NCBI GenBank assembly: GCA_016209665.1
Contig: JACQVT010000008.1
Coordinates: forward strand, 1-13,421
Direction of reading: 5' to 3'
Length of the DNA: 13,421 nt
From: Planctomycetota bacterium
GTDB lineage: Bacteria; Planctomycetota; Phycisphaerae; UBA1845; PWPN01
The first letter of the stretch is position 1. The number at the start of each line of letters is the position of its first letter. The notes below the pieces were generated by a model, which saw only the letters and a program-made list of their open reading frames with translations, searched no databases and was not told the DNA's origin. The position numbers and the translations under genes were made by a program. This document shows positions 6,541-13,421 of this stretch, one piece after another.

Positions 6541-7932
6541 ATGGACGAGTCCTCACCCATACCTCAAGCAGCCAGTTGTGTGCCAGACCGGACTGCGACG
6601 GATGTGCCGGGGATGCCGTTCGGCTCCGCCGCACCTCTGCTCGAGAGTGAAGAAGGTCCACCCGGATTGCGAGGTCGCTTCGCCCGGGACGTCCTCTGGA
6701 ACGTGGCCAGCCTGGGAATCCTGGGCACCGCGGGCATGGTCATGAATGCCTTGATCATGGCGGCCTATGGTTCTCAGGCCCTGGGGAGTTTCAACCAGGT
6801 CTTGGCGGTGTTTCTGATCGTGACGCAGTTCGCGGTGGGTGGCTTGCAGTTTTCCGCCCTCAACCATTGTTCACGTGCACGAGATGACCTGGGTCAATGC
6901 TCCCGCATCACGGCTTCCGCTCTGTGGTTGGTGGCCTTCGGGGGGGGGATCCTGTCTCTGGTTGTCTTCTCTATGCGAAACGTGGCGGCTGGCATTTTGG
7001 ATAGCCCCAGCGTGAGCCAGGGACTGGCCATGGCCGCCCCCGGTATCCTGTTCTTCGCGCTTAACAAGGTCCTGCTGATGGTCCTGAACGGACTGCGGCA
7101 CATGCGGGCCTTCGCGGTGTTCCAGTCATTGCGCTACGTGCTGCTGCTGACTTGCATGGTGAGCCTGGTCGTCTCGGCGACCCCCGCCATTTGGCTCCCG
7201 CTTTCGCTCACCGTTACCGAGTTAATCCTTCTCGCTGCTCAGCTCATCTATCTGGGGCGGTTCCTGGCCGTGCTCCAATTCCCTTTGTCCGCTGGTCTGC
7301 GTCCCTGGTTCGGCCGGCATTGCAGCTTTGGCCTTCGAGGCTTCTTCAGCGGCGCCCTGATCGAATTGAATACCCGAGTCGACGTCCTGATGCTGGGATT
7401 TTTCTTTGCTGATGCCATTGTAGGCATCTACAGCTTTGCGGCGGTATTCGCGGAAGGCTTCGGGCAACTCACAATCATCCTCAAGCAGAACCTCGATCCG
7501 CTCCTGGGGCGGGCGTTCGCGGAGGGCCGCCCCGATCGCATTCATGAAGCGGCCCAAAGCGTCCGCCGCAAGTTCTGGCCCATCATGGCAGGACTCGGAC
7601 TGCTGATGATGGCCGGCTACCCCGTAGTCGTCTGGCTGTTCTCCCCCGGAGGCCAGACTTGGCAAAGCTGGCCGGTGCTGTGCATCCTGACGGTGGGGGT
7701 CATCGCGAGCGCCGGCTATCGGCCGATGGCGGGCGTGTTCATCCTAGCGGATCGACCGGGCGTCTACACGCTCCTCATCGCCACGTCAGGGTGCGTGAAC
7801 GTCTTACTTAACCTCCTCCTTATCCCATCCGTGGGCATTTACGGAGCCGCCCTCGCGACGGCAGTGGCGGCGACTTTCGAATCAATCGCGATCATTCTTC
7901 TGGCAAGAGCGCTTCTCGGTCTGCGGTTGTAG
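6541..7932 (+). CDS. Wzx-type polysaccharide flippase (MOP superfamily)
   Basis: 463-residue integral membrane protein. A hydrophilic N-terminus of about 45 residues precedes roughly 12 or more hydrophobic segments spread evenly along the chain. RVDVLMLGFFFADAIVGIY in mid-protein and VGIYGAALATAVA near the end are typical of polysaccharide transporters (Wzx/RfbX, MOP exporter superfamily). It should flip a polyprenyl-linked oligosaccharide from the inner to the outer face of the cytoplasmic membrane. The start could be GTG 6535 or ATG 6541; no clear Shine-Dalgarno separates them. It is the last gene of the cluster, with no recognisable terminator after it. Odd feature: a run of nine G (6940-6948) encodes three Gly in a membrane segment, so slippage or a read error there would break the frame. 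Confidence 0.88.
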   Translation: MDESSPIPQAASCVPDRTATDVPGMPFGSAAPLLESEEGPPGLRGRFARDVLWNVASLGILGTAGMVMNALIMAAYGSQALGSFNQVLAVFLIVTQFAVGGLQFSALNHCSRARDDLGQCSRITASALWLVAFGGGILSLVVFSMRNVAAGILDSPSVSQGLAMAAPGILFFALNKVLLMVLNGLRHMRAFAVFQSLRYVLLLTCMVSLVVSATPAIWLPLSLTVTELILLAAQLIYLGRFLAVLQFPLSAGLRPWFGRHCSFGLRGFFSGALIELNTRVDVLMLGFFFADAIVGIYSFAAVFAEGFGQLTIILKQNLDPLLGRAFAEGRPDRIHEAAQSVRRKFWPIMAGLGLLMMAGYPVVVWLFSPGGQTWQSWPVLCILTVGVIASAGYRPMAGVFILADRPGVYTLLIATSGCVNVLLNLLLIPSVGIYGAALATAVAATFESIAIILLARALLGLRL

Positions 7933-8104
7933 CCCAGCGCTCGATGTTTGTCCGCTCGACCCAACAAGCGGCCATTTAGGGTGAACCGTATAACTCGCTC
8001 AGGCGCCACAAACGCGGGCCGCTGTTCGAGTTTCGGTTACGGCCGAAGGCCGCCTCGGCTGCCCAAGCGAGAGTCTGGGGTTACGCCGAAGCCTTGGCCC
8101 GCCA
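7933..8104. other. Non-coding stretch after the flippase, with an imperfect direct repeat
   Basis: No convincing gene or terminator. GGTTACGGCCGAAGGCC (8035-8051) recurs as GGTTACGCCGAAGCC (8079-8093), differing by two single-base gaps. The first copy contains a GGCC-GAA-GGCC hairpin. Its place next to a RAYT remnant suggests degenerate REP-type sequence, but this is inference. Confidence 0.35.
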
Positions 8105-8120
8105 GGGGACATCACTGATT
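8105..8120 (+). repeat. Left inverted repeat, 16 bp
   Basis: GGGGACATCACTGATT. On the minus strand it supplies the last residues (NQ) and the TGA stop of the RAYT remnant. Confidence 0.75.
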
Positions 8121-8270
8121 TCTGCTGCGCTCGCCCTCTTTTCGCGGCCGGCCGGGCTTTCCGGGGGTGAACGTCAGCCCCAGACGTTCGGCGGTGCGCT
8201 GGACCCACGGCGGCTCGCCCCAGGATCGACCGCGGTTAACGGTGGTCCGTAGCCGCTCCAGTTCCTCGGC
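8112..8270 (-). pseudogene. C-terminal remnant of REP-associated tyrosine transposase (RAYT)
   Basis: 52 codons plus a TGA stop. The translation begins AEELERLRTTVNRGRSWG, continues with WVQRTAERLGL and ends in GRPRKE plus a short tail. This pattern (LxRLRxxVNRGRxxG, W, RLGL, RGRPRK) is the usual C-terminus of the Y1 transposase_17/RAYT family. The catalytic HUH histidines and the tyrosine are absent, so it is inactive. It is in the same frame as rnc and starts directly after the rnc stop (TGA at 8276-8274), so a read-through would join them. Likely left by deletion of most of an element. Assignment is by memory of the family, not by search. Confidence 0.72.
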
Positions 8271-8273
8271 ACG

Positions 8274-9023
8274 TCAATAATCAGTGATGTCCCCTTTTTG
8301 CTCAGGCAGGTCCGGCTCGAATTCGGCGTAGCGCGGGATGGCGGCCAGCTCGCGGAGGGCCAGGTACGCGGCCTTCTGCTCCGCCTCCTTCTTGGAGGGG
8401 CCCCAGGCGCTCGAGTACCGCTTGCCCTGGATGACCACGCTGATCTCGAAACACTTGCTGTGGTCGGGGCCCTTCTCGTCGAGCAGGTCGTACATCGGCG
8501 TCGCGGAGAGCGCCTGTTGAGCGTACTGCTGAAGCTGGGACTTGTAATTCCGTTGATGCTGCGATTCGGCGGCCTGGGTGATGTGCCTGTCCATCGTGGC
8601 CAGGATGAACTTCCGCGCCGTCTCCAGGTCGTCGCTGTCCAGATAGACGGCCGCGATCAGGGCCTCGTATAGAGCGGCGGCCAGCGACTGCGGCAACTGC
8701 GAGCGATCGCTCATGCCCTTGCCGATGAACAGACAGTCGACCAGCCCCAGCTCGTGCGAAATCTTCGCGCACACGCGGCGGCTCACCACCGCCGACTTGA
8801 TCTTCGTCAGCTCGCCCTCCAGCAGGGCCGGAAACCGGCGGTACAGCTCGTGGCAGACCACCATGCCCAGAATCGCGTCGCCCACGAACTCCATCCGCTC
8901 GTTGCTTTGCAGGCGGGAGTCGGCCACCGAGGCGTGCGTGAGGGCGGCCGTGAGCAACTGCGGCTCACGAAACGAATATCCCACGGCCTGCTGCACCCTC
9001 TGCAGGGCGTCTTGCTGAGTCAC
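8274..9023 (-). CDS. rnc: Ribonuclease III
   Basis: 249 residues; cleaves double-stranded RNA in rRNA and mRNA processing. The endonuclease domain carries the signature NERMEFVGDAILG (41-53), with E42, E45 and D49 matching E38, E41 and D45 of E. coli, and E69 matching E65. The second carboxylate pair is half missing: the segment SLAAALYEAL keeps E120 (E117) but has Ala117 where D114 is expected. The double-stranded RNA-binding domain spans about 159-226, ending in KKEAEQKAAYLALREL. The tail after 227 is extra; its final residues QKGDITDY come from a mobile-element end. Start GTG 9023 gives a standard RNase III N-terminus; no clear Shine-Dalgarno. The frame is open far upstream, but that part is antisense to the next gene and does not look like RNase III. 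Confidence 0.92.
   Translation of the reverse strand: MTQQDALQRVQQAVGYSFREPQLLTAALTHASVADSRLQSNERMEFVGDAILGMVVCHELYRRFPALLEGELTKIKSAVVSRRVCAKISHELGLVDCLFIGKGMSDRSQLPQSLAAALYEALIAAVYLDSDDLETARKFILATMDRHITQAAESQHQRNYKSQLQQYAQQALSATPMYDLLDEKGPDHSKCFEISVVIQGKRYSSAWGPSKKEAEQKAAYLALRELAAIPRYAEFEPDLPEQKGDITDY
8279..8294 (-). repeat. Right inverted repeat, 16 bp, inside the 3' end of rnc
   Basis: AATCAGTGATGTCCCC on the plus strand, an exact reverse complement of the left copy. Read on the minus strand it encodes the GDITD of the RNase III tail, just before the stop. Confidence 0.75.
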
Positions 9024-9144
9024 GACGTGTACCCGGTTCCGCGGCCCGGCCGATGGCGAAAACCGCCCGATCCGAATCGTGCGACCTTCGCCATGGGCCA
9101 GGACGAGCCGTCGGCCTCGCGGCCGATAACGGACGCTACACTCT

Positions 9145-9172
9145 AATATAGATCGTCTTTCCGAGGGGTCAA
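9145..9172 (-). promoter_or_regulatory. Candidate promoter for rnc
   Basis: On the minus strand TTGACC (9172-9167) is followed after 16 bp by TATATT (9150-9145). Each matches the sigma-70 consensus at five of six bases. The leader to GTG 9023 would be about 115 nt. It lies in a small AT-rich patch in an otherwise GC-rich gap. Confidence 0.45.
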
Positions 9173-9230
9173 ATTGAGCAAGCTGCGAATCGGGCGGAAT
9201 CTGACCGATAACTGCCCTGCCGAGCCACAG

Positions 9231-9259
9231 TTGCGGGCCGGGCGGCCGCAAGCTACAGT
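9231..9259 (+). promoter_or_regulatory. Weak candidate promoter and hairpin upstream of the S55 gene
   Basis: TTGCGG (9231-9236) and TACAGT (9254-9259) are 17 bp apart, about 35 bp before the start at 9294. The same stretch forms an inverted repeat (TTGCGGGCC against GGCCGCAA, one bulge), and ACAGTTGC occurs twice (9227-9234 and 9255-9262), so an operator is conceivable. Matches to consensus are poor. Confidence 0.22.
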
Positions 9260-9293
9260 TGCCCCACGAATGAGCCCGAACCGGAGATTCACC

Positions 9294-11219
9294 ATGCCTT
9301 TTACGGCCGTTTGCCTCCGCCTGGCGGCTTGCTCCGTCCTCGCGATGGCGTTCGTCCTCCTGGCGGCGCCCCCGGCCATCGCCGATTTCGATCACTCGCG
9401 ATACATGGCCCCCAACGAGTTGCAGCCCGGCATGAAGGGCTACGGCCGAACCGTCTTGTCGGGCACCAAGATCGAGACCTTCCAGATCGAAATCATCAGC
9501 GTGATGTCCAACGTATTCTACGCCAAGCAGGACGTGATCCTCGTCCGCTGTTCGGGCCTGAACCTCGAACACAGCGGCATCATCGGCGGCATGAGCGGCT
9601 CGCCCTGCTACATCAAGGACGCCGCGGGCCGCGACCGCATGATCGGCGCCGTCGCCTACGGCTGGCAGTTCAGCAAGGAGCCCATCTGCGGAGTCCAGCC
9701 GATCACTCAAATGATTGACATCCCGAAAGTGAGGGACCCCGCTCGCCGTTCAGGCCCACACACCCGACCCGCCACCAGCAGTGCCGCCGCCTCGGCCGGT
9801 CGACTCGAGATCGGTCAGCTCATCGCCAGGGTGTGGAACAAGCCGATCGACCCGGCCTGCTGCTTCAGCATCTTCAACGACGACCTCGCACGGCTGGCGC
9901 CCACCGAACCGCCCGCTGGCCGCCTGCCCGGCCTCGAGCCGCTCAAGGCGCCGCTCCTGATCAGCGGCGGCGGCCGCCCGCAGGTCATCGCGTTCCTGAA
10001 GGAAGTCCTCAGCCAGTCCGGCCTGGAGCCCATCGCCGGTGGCGCACCCAGCGCCGCTTCCCGGGCCCAGGCGGGCGACGTCCGCCTGGAGCCGGGCTCG
10101 GTCCTGTGCGTCCCCCTGGCGATGGGCGACCTGAACGCTGATGCCCTTGGAACCTGCACCGAAGTCGACGGCGACCGGATTCTCGGCTTCGGGCACTCCC
10201 TCGATGCCCAGGGGTCGATCGAACTGCCCCTGGCCACGGGCATGGTGCACACCGTCATCCCGTCCCTCCTGCGATCCAACAAAATGGGCGGCTCGTTGCA
10301 GACGGTGGGAACCCTGTGGGGCGACGAGAGCACCGGCATCTTCGGCACCGTGGGCAAGGCGCCCGCGATGGTGCCGGTGAACGTCACCGTCGAGGAGGCT
10401 CGCGGCCAGACCAGCTATCACATCAGCCTCGCCTACGATGAGACGATCGCCGCCGGGCTGCTGGCCGGGTCGATCATGGAAGCCGTGTACGCCCATTCCG
10501 AGCCGCCCCGCGAGCACACCGTCCGCTATCAGTTGGAGGTGGAGTTCGCGGATCTCGGCCGCTTCCAGGCCGCCAACGTCACCAGCCAGGCGGGCGTGTT
10601 CGGATTGGGCATGGCAGCGATGATCCCCACCGCCACGCTGCTCAACTCGCCGTTCGGCGAGACCCGGCTCACCCGGGCCCGGGTCAACATCAAGATCGAG
10701 GAAGGCGCCCACCTGGCCCAGATTGAGCAGGCCCTGCTGGATCGGCAGGTCTACCGGCCGGGTGACACGGTCAACGTTCGCGTGCGCCTGGCCCACTACC
10801 GCGATTCTCCCACGTTCACCGAGGAAACCTACTCCCTGAAACTCCCCGACGACCTCAACGATGGTGATTATCCCTTGGGTGTCGGTGGGACCCGGATGCA
10901 CATGACCGCGCTGCGCAGCGAGAAGCCGCACCTGTTCCGGGCGGAGAACCTTCCCGAACTGTTGGAGCGGTTCAACCAGACGGCGGCGGTCCCCGACAAT
11001 CGGCTGTTCCTGCGGCTGGCCGTGCCGCGCGGCGGCCTGGCCATCAAGAGCACCGAGCTGCCTGACCTGCCGGCCTACCGCGCGCAGTTGTATACCGGCT
11101 CGAAGCGGTCGGACGTCCAACCGTATCGCGAAGCCCTCGTCAAGGAGTACGAGGTGCCGTTCGTCGTCGACGGCGGTCAGACGCTGAGCGTCACCGTGAA
11201 CCGTCGGGCCGACCAGTAG
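9294..11219 (+). CDS. Secreted SpoIVB/S55-peptidase-like protein
   Basis: 641 residues. The signal peptide has a hydrophobic core at about 10-29 with likely cleavage after AIA (30). PGMKGYGRTVLSGT (45-58) and GIIGGMSGSPCYI (95-107) mark an S55 domain, with a candidate serine in MSGSP (S101 or S103). GDVRLEPGSVLCVPLAMGDL (261-280), ILGFGHSLDAQGSIELPLATG (296-316, H301) and GTLWGDESTGIFG (339-351) are the other conserved blocks. In SpoIVB the His block precedes the Ser block; here the Ser block comes first, as in a family of exported bacterial S55 proteins I recall. The C-terminal 250 residues are beta-rich (RPGDTVNVRVRL). Substrate unknown; activity unproven. ATG 9294 has GGAG seven bases upstream (9283-9286). 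ATG 9270 and TTG 9174 are worse starts because they bury the signal peptide. Confidence 0.8.
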   Translation: MPFTAVCLRLAACSVLAMAFVLLAAPPAIADFDHSRYMAPNELQPGMKGYGRTVLSGTKIETFQIEIISVMSNVFYAKQDVILVRCSGLNLEHSGIIGGMSGSPCYIKDAAGRDRMIGAVAYGWQFSKEPICGVQPITQMIDIPKVRDPARRSGPHTRPATSSAAASAGRLEIGQLIARVWNKPIDPACCFSIFNDDLARLAPTEPPAGRLPGLEPLKAPLLISGGGRPQVIAFLKEVLSQSGLEPIAGGAPSAASRAQAGDVRLEPGSVLCVPLAMGDLNADALGTCTEVDGDRILGFGHSLDAQGSIELPLATGMVHTVIPSLLRSNKMGGSLQTVGTLWGDESTGIFGTVGKAPAMVPVNVTVEEARGQTSYHISLAYDETIAAGLLAGSIMEAVYAHSEPPREHTVRYQLEVEFADLGRFQAANVTSQAGVFGLGMAAMIPTATLLNSPFGETRLTRARVNIKIEEGAHLAQIEQALLDRQVYRPGDTVNVRVRLAHYRDSPTFTEETYSLKLPDDLNDGDYPLGVGGTRMHMTALRSEKPHLFRAENLPELLERFNQTAAVPDNRLFLRLAVPRGGLAIKSTELPDLPAYRAQLYTGSKRSDVQPYREALVKEYEVPFVVDGGQTLSVTVNRRADQ

Positions 11220-11283
11220 CATGGGGCGATGCCGCCGCCCGGGCTCGGCATCGAGTCCATCGAGCGGCAGAGGAACCTCCAGT

Positions 11284-13421
11284 ATGCATCCAGTACGAGC
11301 CAAGTGTGTGGTGCTGACCGCGGCGCTGGTCGCCGCCCCGGCCTGGGCCGTCAAGCCGGCCGCATGGACACACGAGCAGCCGAAGGATTTCCTGGCCGGC
11401 GAGGCCAAAAACGTCGTCATCAGCTCGCAGGGCGAGGTGATGCTCAGCCGCGACGCCAAGCTCCTGCTGGACGCCGACAAGGAGGCCGGAACCGTCAACG
11501 CCCTCGCCCAGGCCGAGGACGGCAACATCTACGCCGCCACCGGACCCAACGGCCACATCTACCGCGTCAGCGGCGAGCAGGCGACGAAGTTCGCCACCCT
11601 GCCCGACGGCAACGTCTTCTCGCTGGTGTTCGCGAAGGACGGCCGTCTGCTCGCGGGCACCGGCGGCGGGGAGAAGGCCCGCATCCATGCCATCGCCCCC
11701 GACGGCAAGGTCAGCGTCTTCAGCGAACCTAAAGACGCCAAGTACGTCTGGTCGCTCGCCCGCGGAGCCAAGGGCGAGATTTACGCCGCGACCGGCACAG
11801 AGGGTCAATTATTCGTCATTGACGCCGACGGCAAGAACGCCAAGGTGCTGGCCGACCTCAAGCCCAAGAACCTGCTCTGCATGGCCTTCGGCAACGACGG
11901 CATGATCTACGTCGGGACCGACGAGGACGGCCTCGTCTACCGCATCAACCCGACCACCGGCAAGCCCTACGTGATGTACGACGCCGGCGAGGCCGAGATC
12001 AGCGCGTTGGCCATCGACGCCGAAGGCAACCTGTACGCCGCCACCGCCGCCGCCGACCAGGCCCGCCCGGGCCGCACCGTCGCCGACAAGCCCGGCGGCA
12101 AACCCGAGCCCGCCAAGGATGCCAAGGAGGGCACCAAACCCTCGACCGCCCAGCCCGCCGGCGACAAGAAGGAGGGCGCCGCCAAGGACAGCGACAGCGA
12201 GAAGGACAAGGACAAGACCGAGGCCGGCGAGGCCGAGCCGGCCAAGAAGGAGCCCAAGGACGAAAAGCCCGCCGCCGGCGGCCCCAAGCTGTCCATCGCC
12301 CAGATTCTGGCCACGCGGGGAGCCGGGGCGACCCGACCGACCGCCCAGGGCGCCGCGTCCGTCACCACCGCCCCCGGCGGCGGCAACGCCATCTACCGCA
12401 TCGACGTGTTCGGCTTCGTCACCGAGGTCTTCCGCGAGCCGGTGGTGATCCTCGATCTCGCCGAGGCCGACGGCACCCTCTACGCCGCCACCGGCAACGA
12501 GGGCCGCATCTACGCCGTCACCCCTCGTGAGGACCGAAAGGCCATGATCGTCAAGCTCGACTCCGCCCAGGTCACCTCGCTGCTGCACCTGGACGACGGC
12601 CAACTCGTCACCGGTAGCGCCAACGCGCCCAAGATCACGCGCATATCCAAGGGCTACGCCCCCAAGGGCACGCTGACCAGCAAGGCCCTCGACGCCGGCC
12701 AGATCGTCAAGTGGGGCCGCATCAAATGGGACGCCGGCGTGCCCACCGGCACACACCTCACCGTCGCCACCCGCACCGGAAACGTCAGCGATGAGGAATC
12801 CGACGCCTGGGACGAATGGTCGCCCGAGATGGACGCCACCATGTCCCAGCAGATTGCTTCCCCCGGAGCGCGATTCCTCCAGTACCGCCTGACGTTCGAG
12901 GCCACCGACACCACCAAGACCGCGCGCCTCACCCGTCTGAACGTCGCCCGCATCGAGGAGAACCGCCCCCCCCTGATCAGCAGCCTCGACGTGCTCTCGG
13001 TCGTCGAGGAAGCCAAGAAACCGACCAGCAGTCCCAAGGTCAAGCAGATGGCCGGGGCCGCGACCTACGGCGACCCCGACGCCCCCGTGCCCCAGTACCA
13101 CTACGTCGTCAAGTGGACCGCCGAGGACCCCAACCAGGATTCCCTGATGTATGAGGTGTTCTACCGGCAGGCCGGCCAGGCCCGCTGGATTCGCATCGCC
13201 AAGGAACTCAAGGAGCCCCTGCACATCTGGGACGGACGCACCGTCCCCGACGCCCGCTACGAACTCCGCGTCGTCGCTGACGACCGCGCCGCAAACCCCC
13301 CCGGCACCGAGCTGCAAGACGCCCGCATCAGCGATCCCGTTATCATCGACAACACGCCGCCCCAGGTCCGCGTCCTGAGGGTCGAGAAGCTCGGCAAGAC
13401 CGGCGTGCGCCTCCACGCCAT
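11284..13421 (+). CDS. Exported beta-propeller protein with C-terminal Ig/Fn3-like region (C-terminus beyond window)
   Basis: 712 codons are visible with no stop. Signal peptide at 1-22 (ends APAWA). A seven-bladed-type propeller follows: the unit DGxIYAATGxxGxIYRV recurs about seven times (for example GNIYAATGPNGHIYRV, GEIYAATGTEGQLFVI, GMIYVGTDEDGLVYRI, GTLYAATGNEGRIYAV). One blade is interrupted by a low-complexity insert of about 105 residues (260-365) rich in Lys, Glu, Asp, Ala and Pro. After the propeller come a jelly-roll-like stretch (WGRIKWDAGVPTGTHLTV) and an Ig/Fn3-like domain (KWTAEDPNQDSLMYEVFYR). AGAGGA (11269-11274) lies nine bases before the ATG. It starts 64 bp after the S55 gene and is probably co-transcribed. 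Likely binds ligand or polymer outside the cytoplasm; function unknown. Confidence 0.85.
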   Translation, partial: MHPVRAKCVVLTAALVAAPAWAVKPAAWTHEQPKDFLAGEAKNVVISSQGEVMLSRDAKLLLDADKEAGTVNALAQAEDGNIYAATGPNGHIYRVSGEQATKFATLPDGNVFSLVFAKDGRLLAGTGGGEKARIHAIAPDGKVSVFSEPKDAKYVWSLARGAKGEIYAATGTEGQLFVIDADGKNAKVLADLKPKNLLCMAFGNDGMIYVGTDEDGLVYRINPTTGKPYVMYDAGEAEISALAIDAEGNLYAATAAADQARPGRTVADKPGGKPEPAKDAKEGTKPSTAQPAGDKKEGAAKDSDSEKDKDKTEAGEAEPAKKEPKDEKPAAGGPKLSIAQILATRGAGATRPTAQGAASVTTAPGGGNAIYRIDVFGFVTEVFREPVVILDLAEADGTLYAATGNEGRIYAVTPREDRKAMIVKLDSAQVTSLLHLDDGQLVTGSANAPKITRISKGYAPKGTLTSKALDAGQIVKWGRIKWDAGVPTGTHLTVATRTGNVSDEESDAWDEWSPEMDATMSQQIASPGARFLQYRLTFEATDTTKTARLTRLNVARIEENRPPLISSLDVLSVVEEAKKPTSSPKVKQMAGAATYGDPDAPVPQYHYVVKWTAEDPNQDSLMYEVFYRQAGQARWIRIAKELKEPLHIWDGRTVPDARYELRVVADDRAANPPGTELQDARISDPVIIDNTPPQVRVLRVEKLGKTGVRLHA

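Larger units (their letters stand above)
8105..8294. mobile_element. MITE-like unit derived from a REP-associated transposase element
   Basis: A 190-bp unit bounded by perfect 16-bp inverted repeats: GGGGACATCACTGATT at 8105-8120 and its reverse complement at 8279-8294. Inside, on the minus strand, is the last part of a RAYT gene. RAYT elements usually sit beside short palindromic repeats, and internally deleted copies that keep the ends are expected non-autonomous derivatives. No target-site duplication is visible, as expected for Y1 transposases. The right end overlaps the last codons of rnc. Confidence 0.6.

Noticed and set aside
7999..8208. Minus-strand open frame of 69 codons over the transposase remnant
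   Set aside because: It is out of frame with the RAYT C-terminus, which reads correctly in another frame through 8270-8112.
9024..9710. Upstream extension of rnc
   Set aside because: It runs antisense into the S55 gene and has no RNase III features; the family N-terminus begins at GTG 9023.
9750..11528. Minus-strand open frame of 592 codons
   Set aside because: Antisense to the S55 protein and repetitive in the way GC-rich shadow frames are.
11809..13416. Minus-strand Gly/Val-rich open frame of 535 codons
   Set aside because: Antisense to the beta-propeller gene, and its composition is a mirror of the plus-strand codon bias.
1..13421. CRISPR array, tRNA or rRNA genes
   Set aside because: No regularly spaced repeats, cloverleaf or rRNA stretch were noticed on reading both strands.

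Overview
High-GC (roughly 65 percent by eye) bacterial chromosome, most likely a planctomycete (Planctomycetota) or a relative. The taxon is an inference. It rests on a remnant of a REP-associated tyrosine transposase (RAYT), a Ski2-like helicase, and an exported SpoIVB/S55-type protein beside an exported beta-propeller. No RNA gene that would settle the phylum is visible.

Layout. (1) Positions 1-1499, minus strand: a Ski2-like DExH helicase that runs off the left edge. (2) Positions 1678-7932, plus strand: a compact five-gene surface-glycan cluster. In order it holds a membrane-anchored GT2 glycosyltransferase, a zinc-ribbon SAM methyltransferase, a 682-residue fusion of a class II glutaminase with a WbpG-like N-acetyl-sugar amidotransferase, a second SAM methyltransferase, and a Wzx-type flippase. 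A plausible promoter precedes the first gene, and a leader with overlapping hairpins precedes the amidotransferase. (3) Positions 7933-8294: non-coding, with a 190-bp MITE-like unit bounded by 16-bp perfect inverted repeats and holding the last 52 codons of a RAYT. (4) Positions 8274-9023, minus strand: RNase III, whose stop codon lies at the edge of that unit. (5) Positions 9294-11219, plus strand: a secreted S55-family protein. It is followed after 64 bp by an exported beta-propeller protein (11284 onward) that runs off the right edge.

How the genes fit together. The glycan cluster looks like an accessory insertion between housekeeping RNA-metabolism genes (helicase and rnc), with a decayed mobile element at its right end. 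The likely plan is that GT2 charges or extends a lipid-linked sugar, the amidotransferase turns an acetamido group of a sugar into an acetamidino group using ammonia from its own glutaminase domain, the two methyltransferases decorate the glycan or a precursor, and the flippase moves the lipid-linked product across the membrane. No polymerase, ligase or sugar-nucleotide pathway gene is present, so those functions must lie elsewhere.

The best candidates for something new are the glutaminase/PP-loop fusion (known WbpG/PseA-type enzymes are single-domain, and WbpG relies on a separate HisH-type glutaminase), its structured leader, the RNase III that lacks one of the four classical metal-binding carboxylates, and the RAYT-derived unit that supplies the end of rnc.
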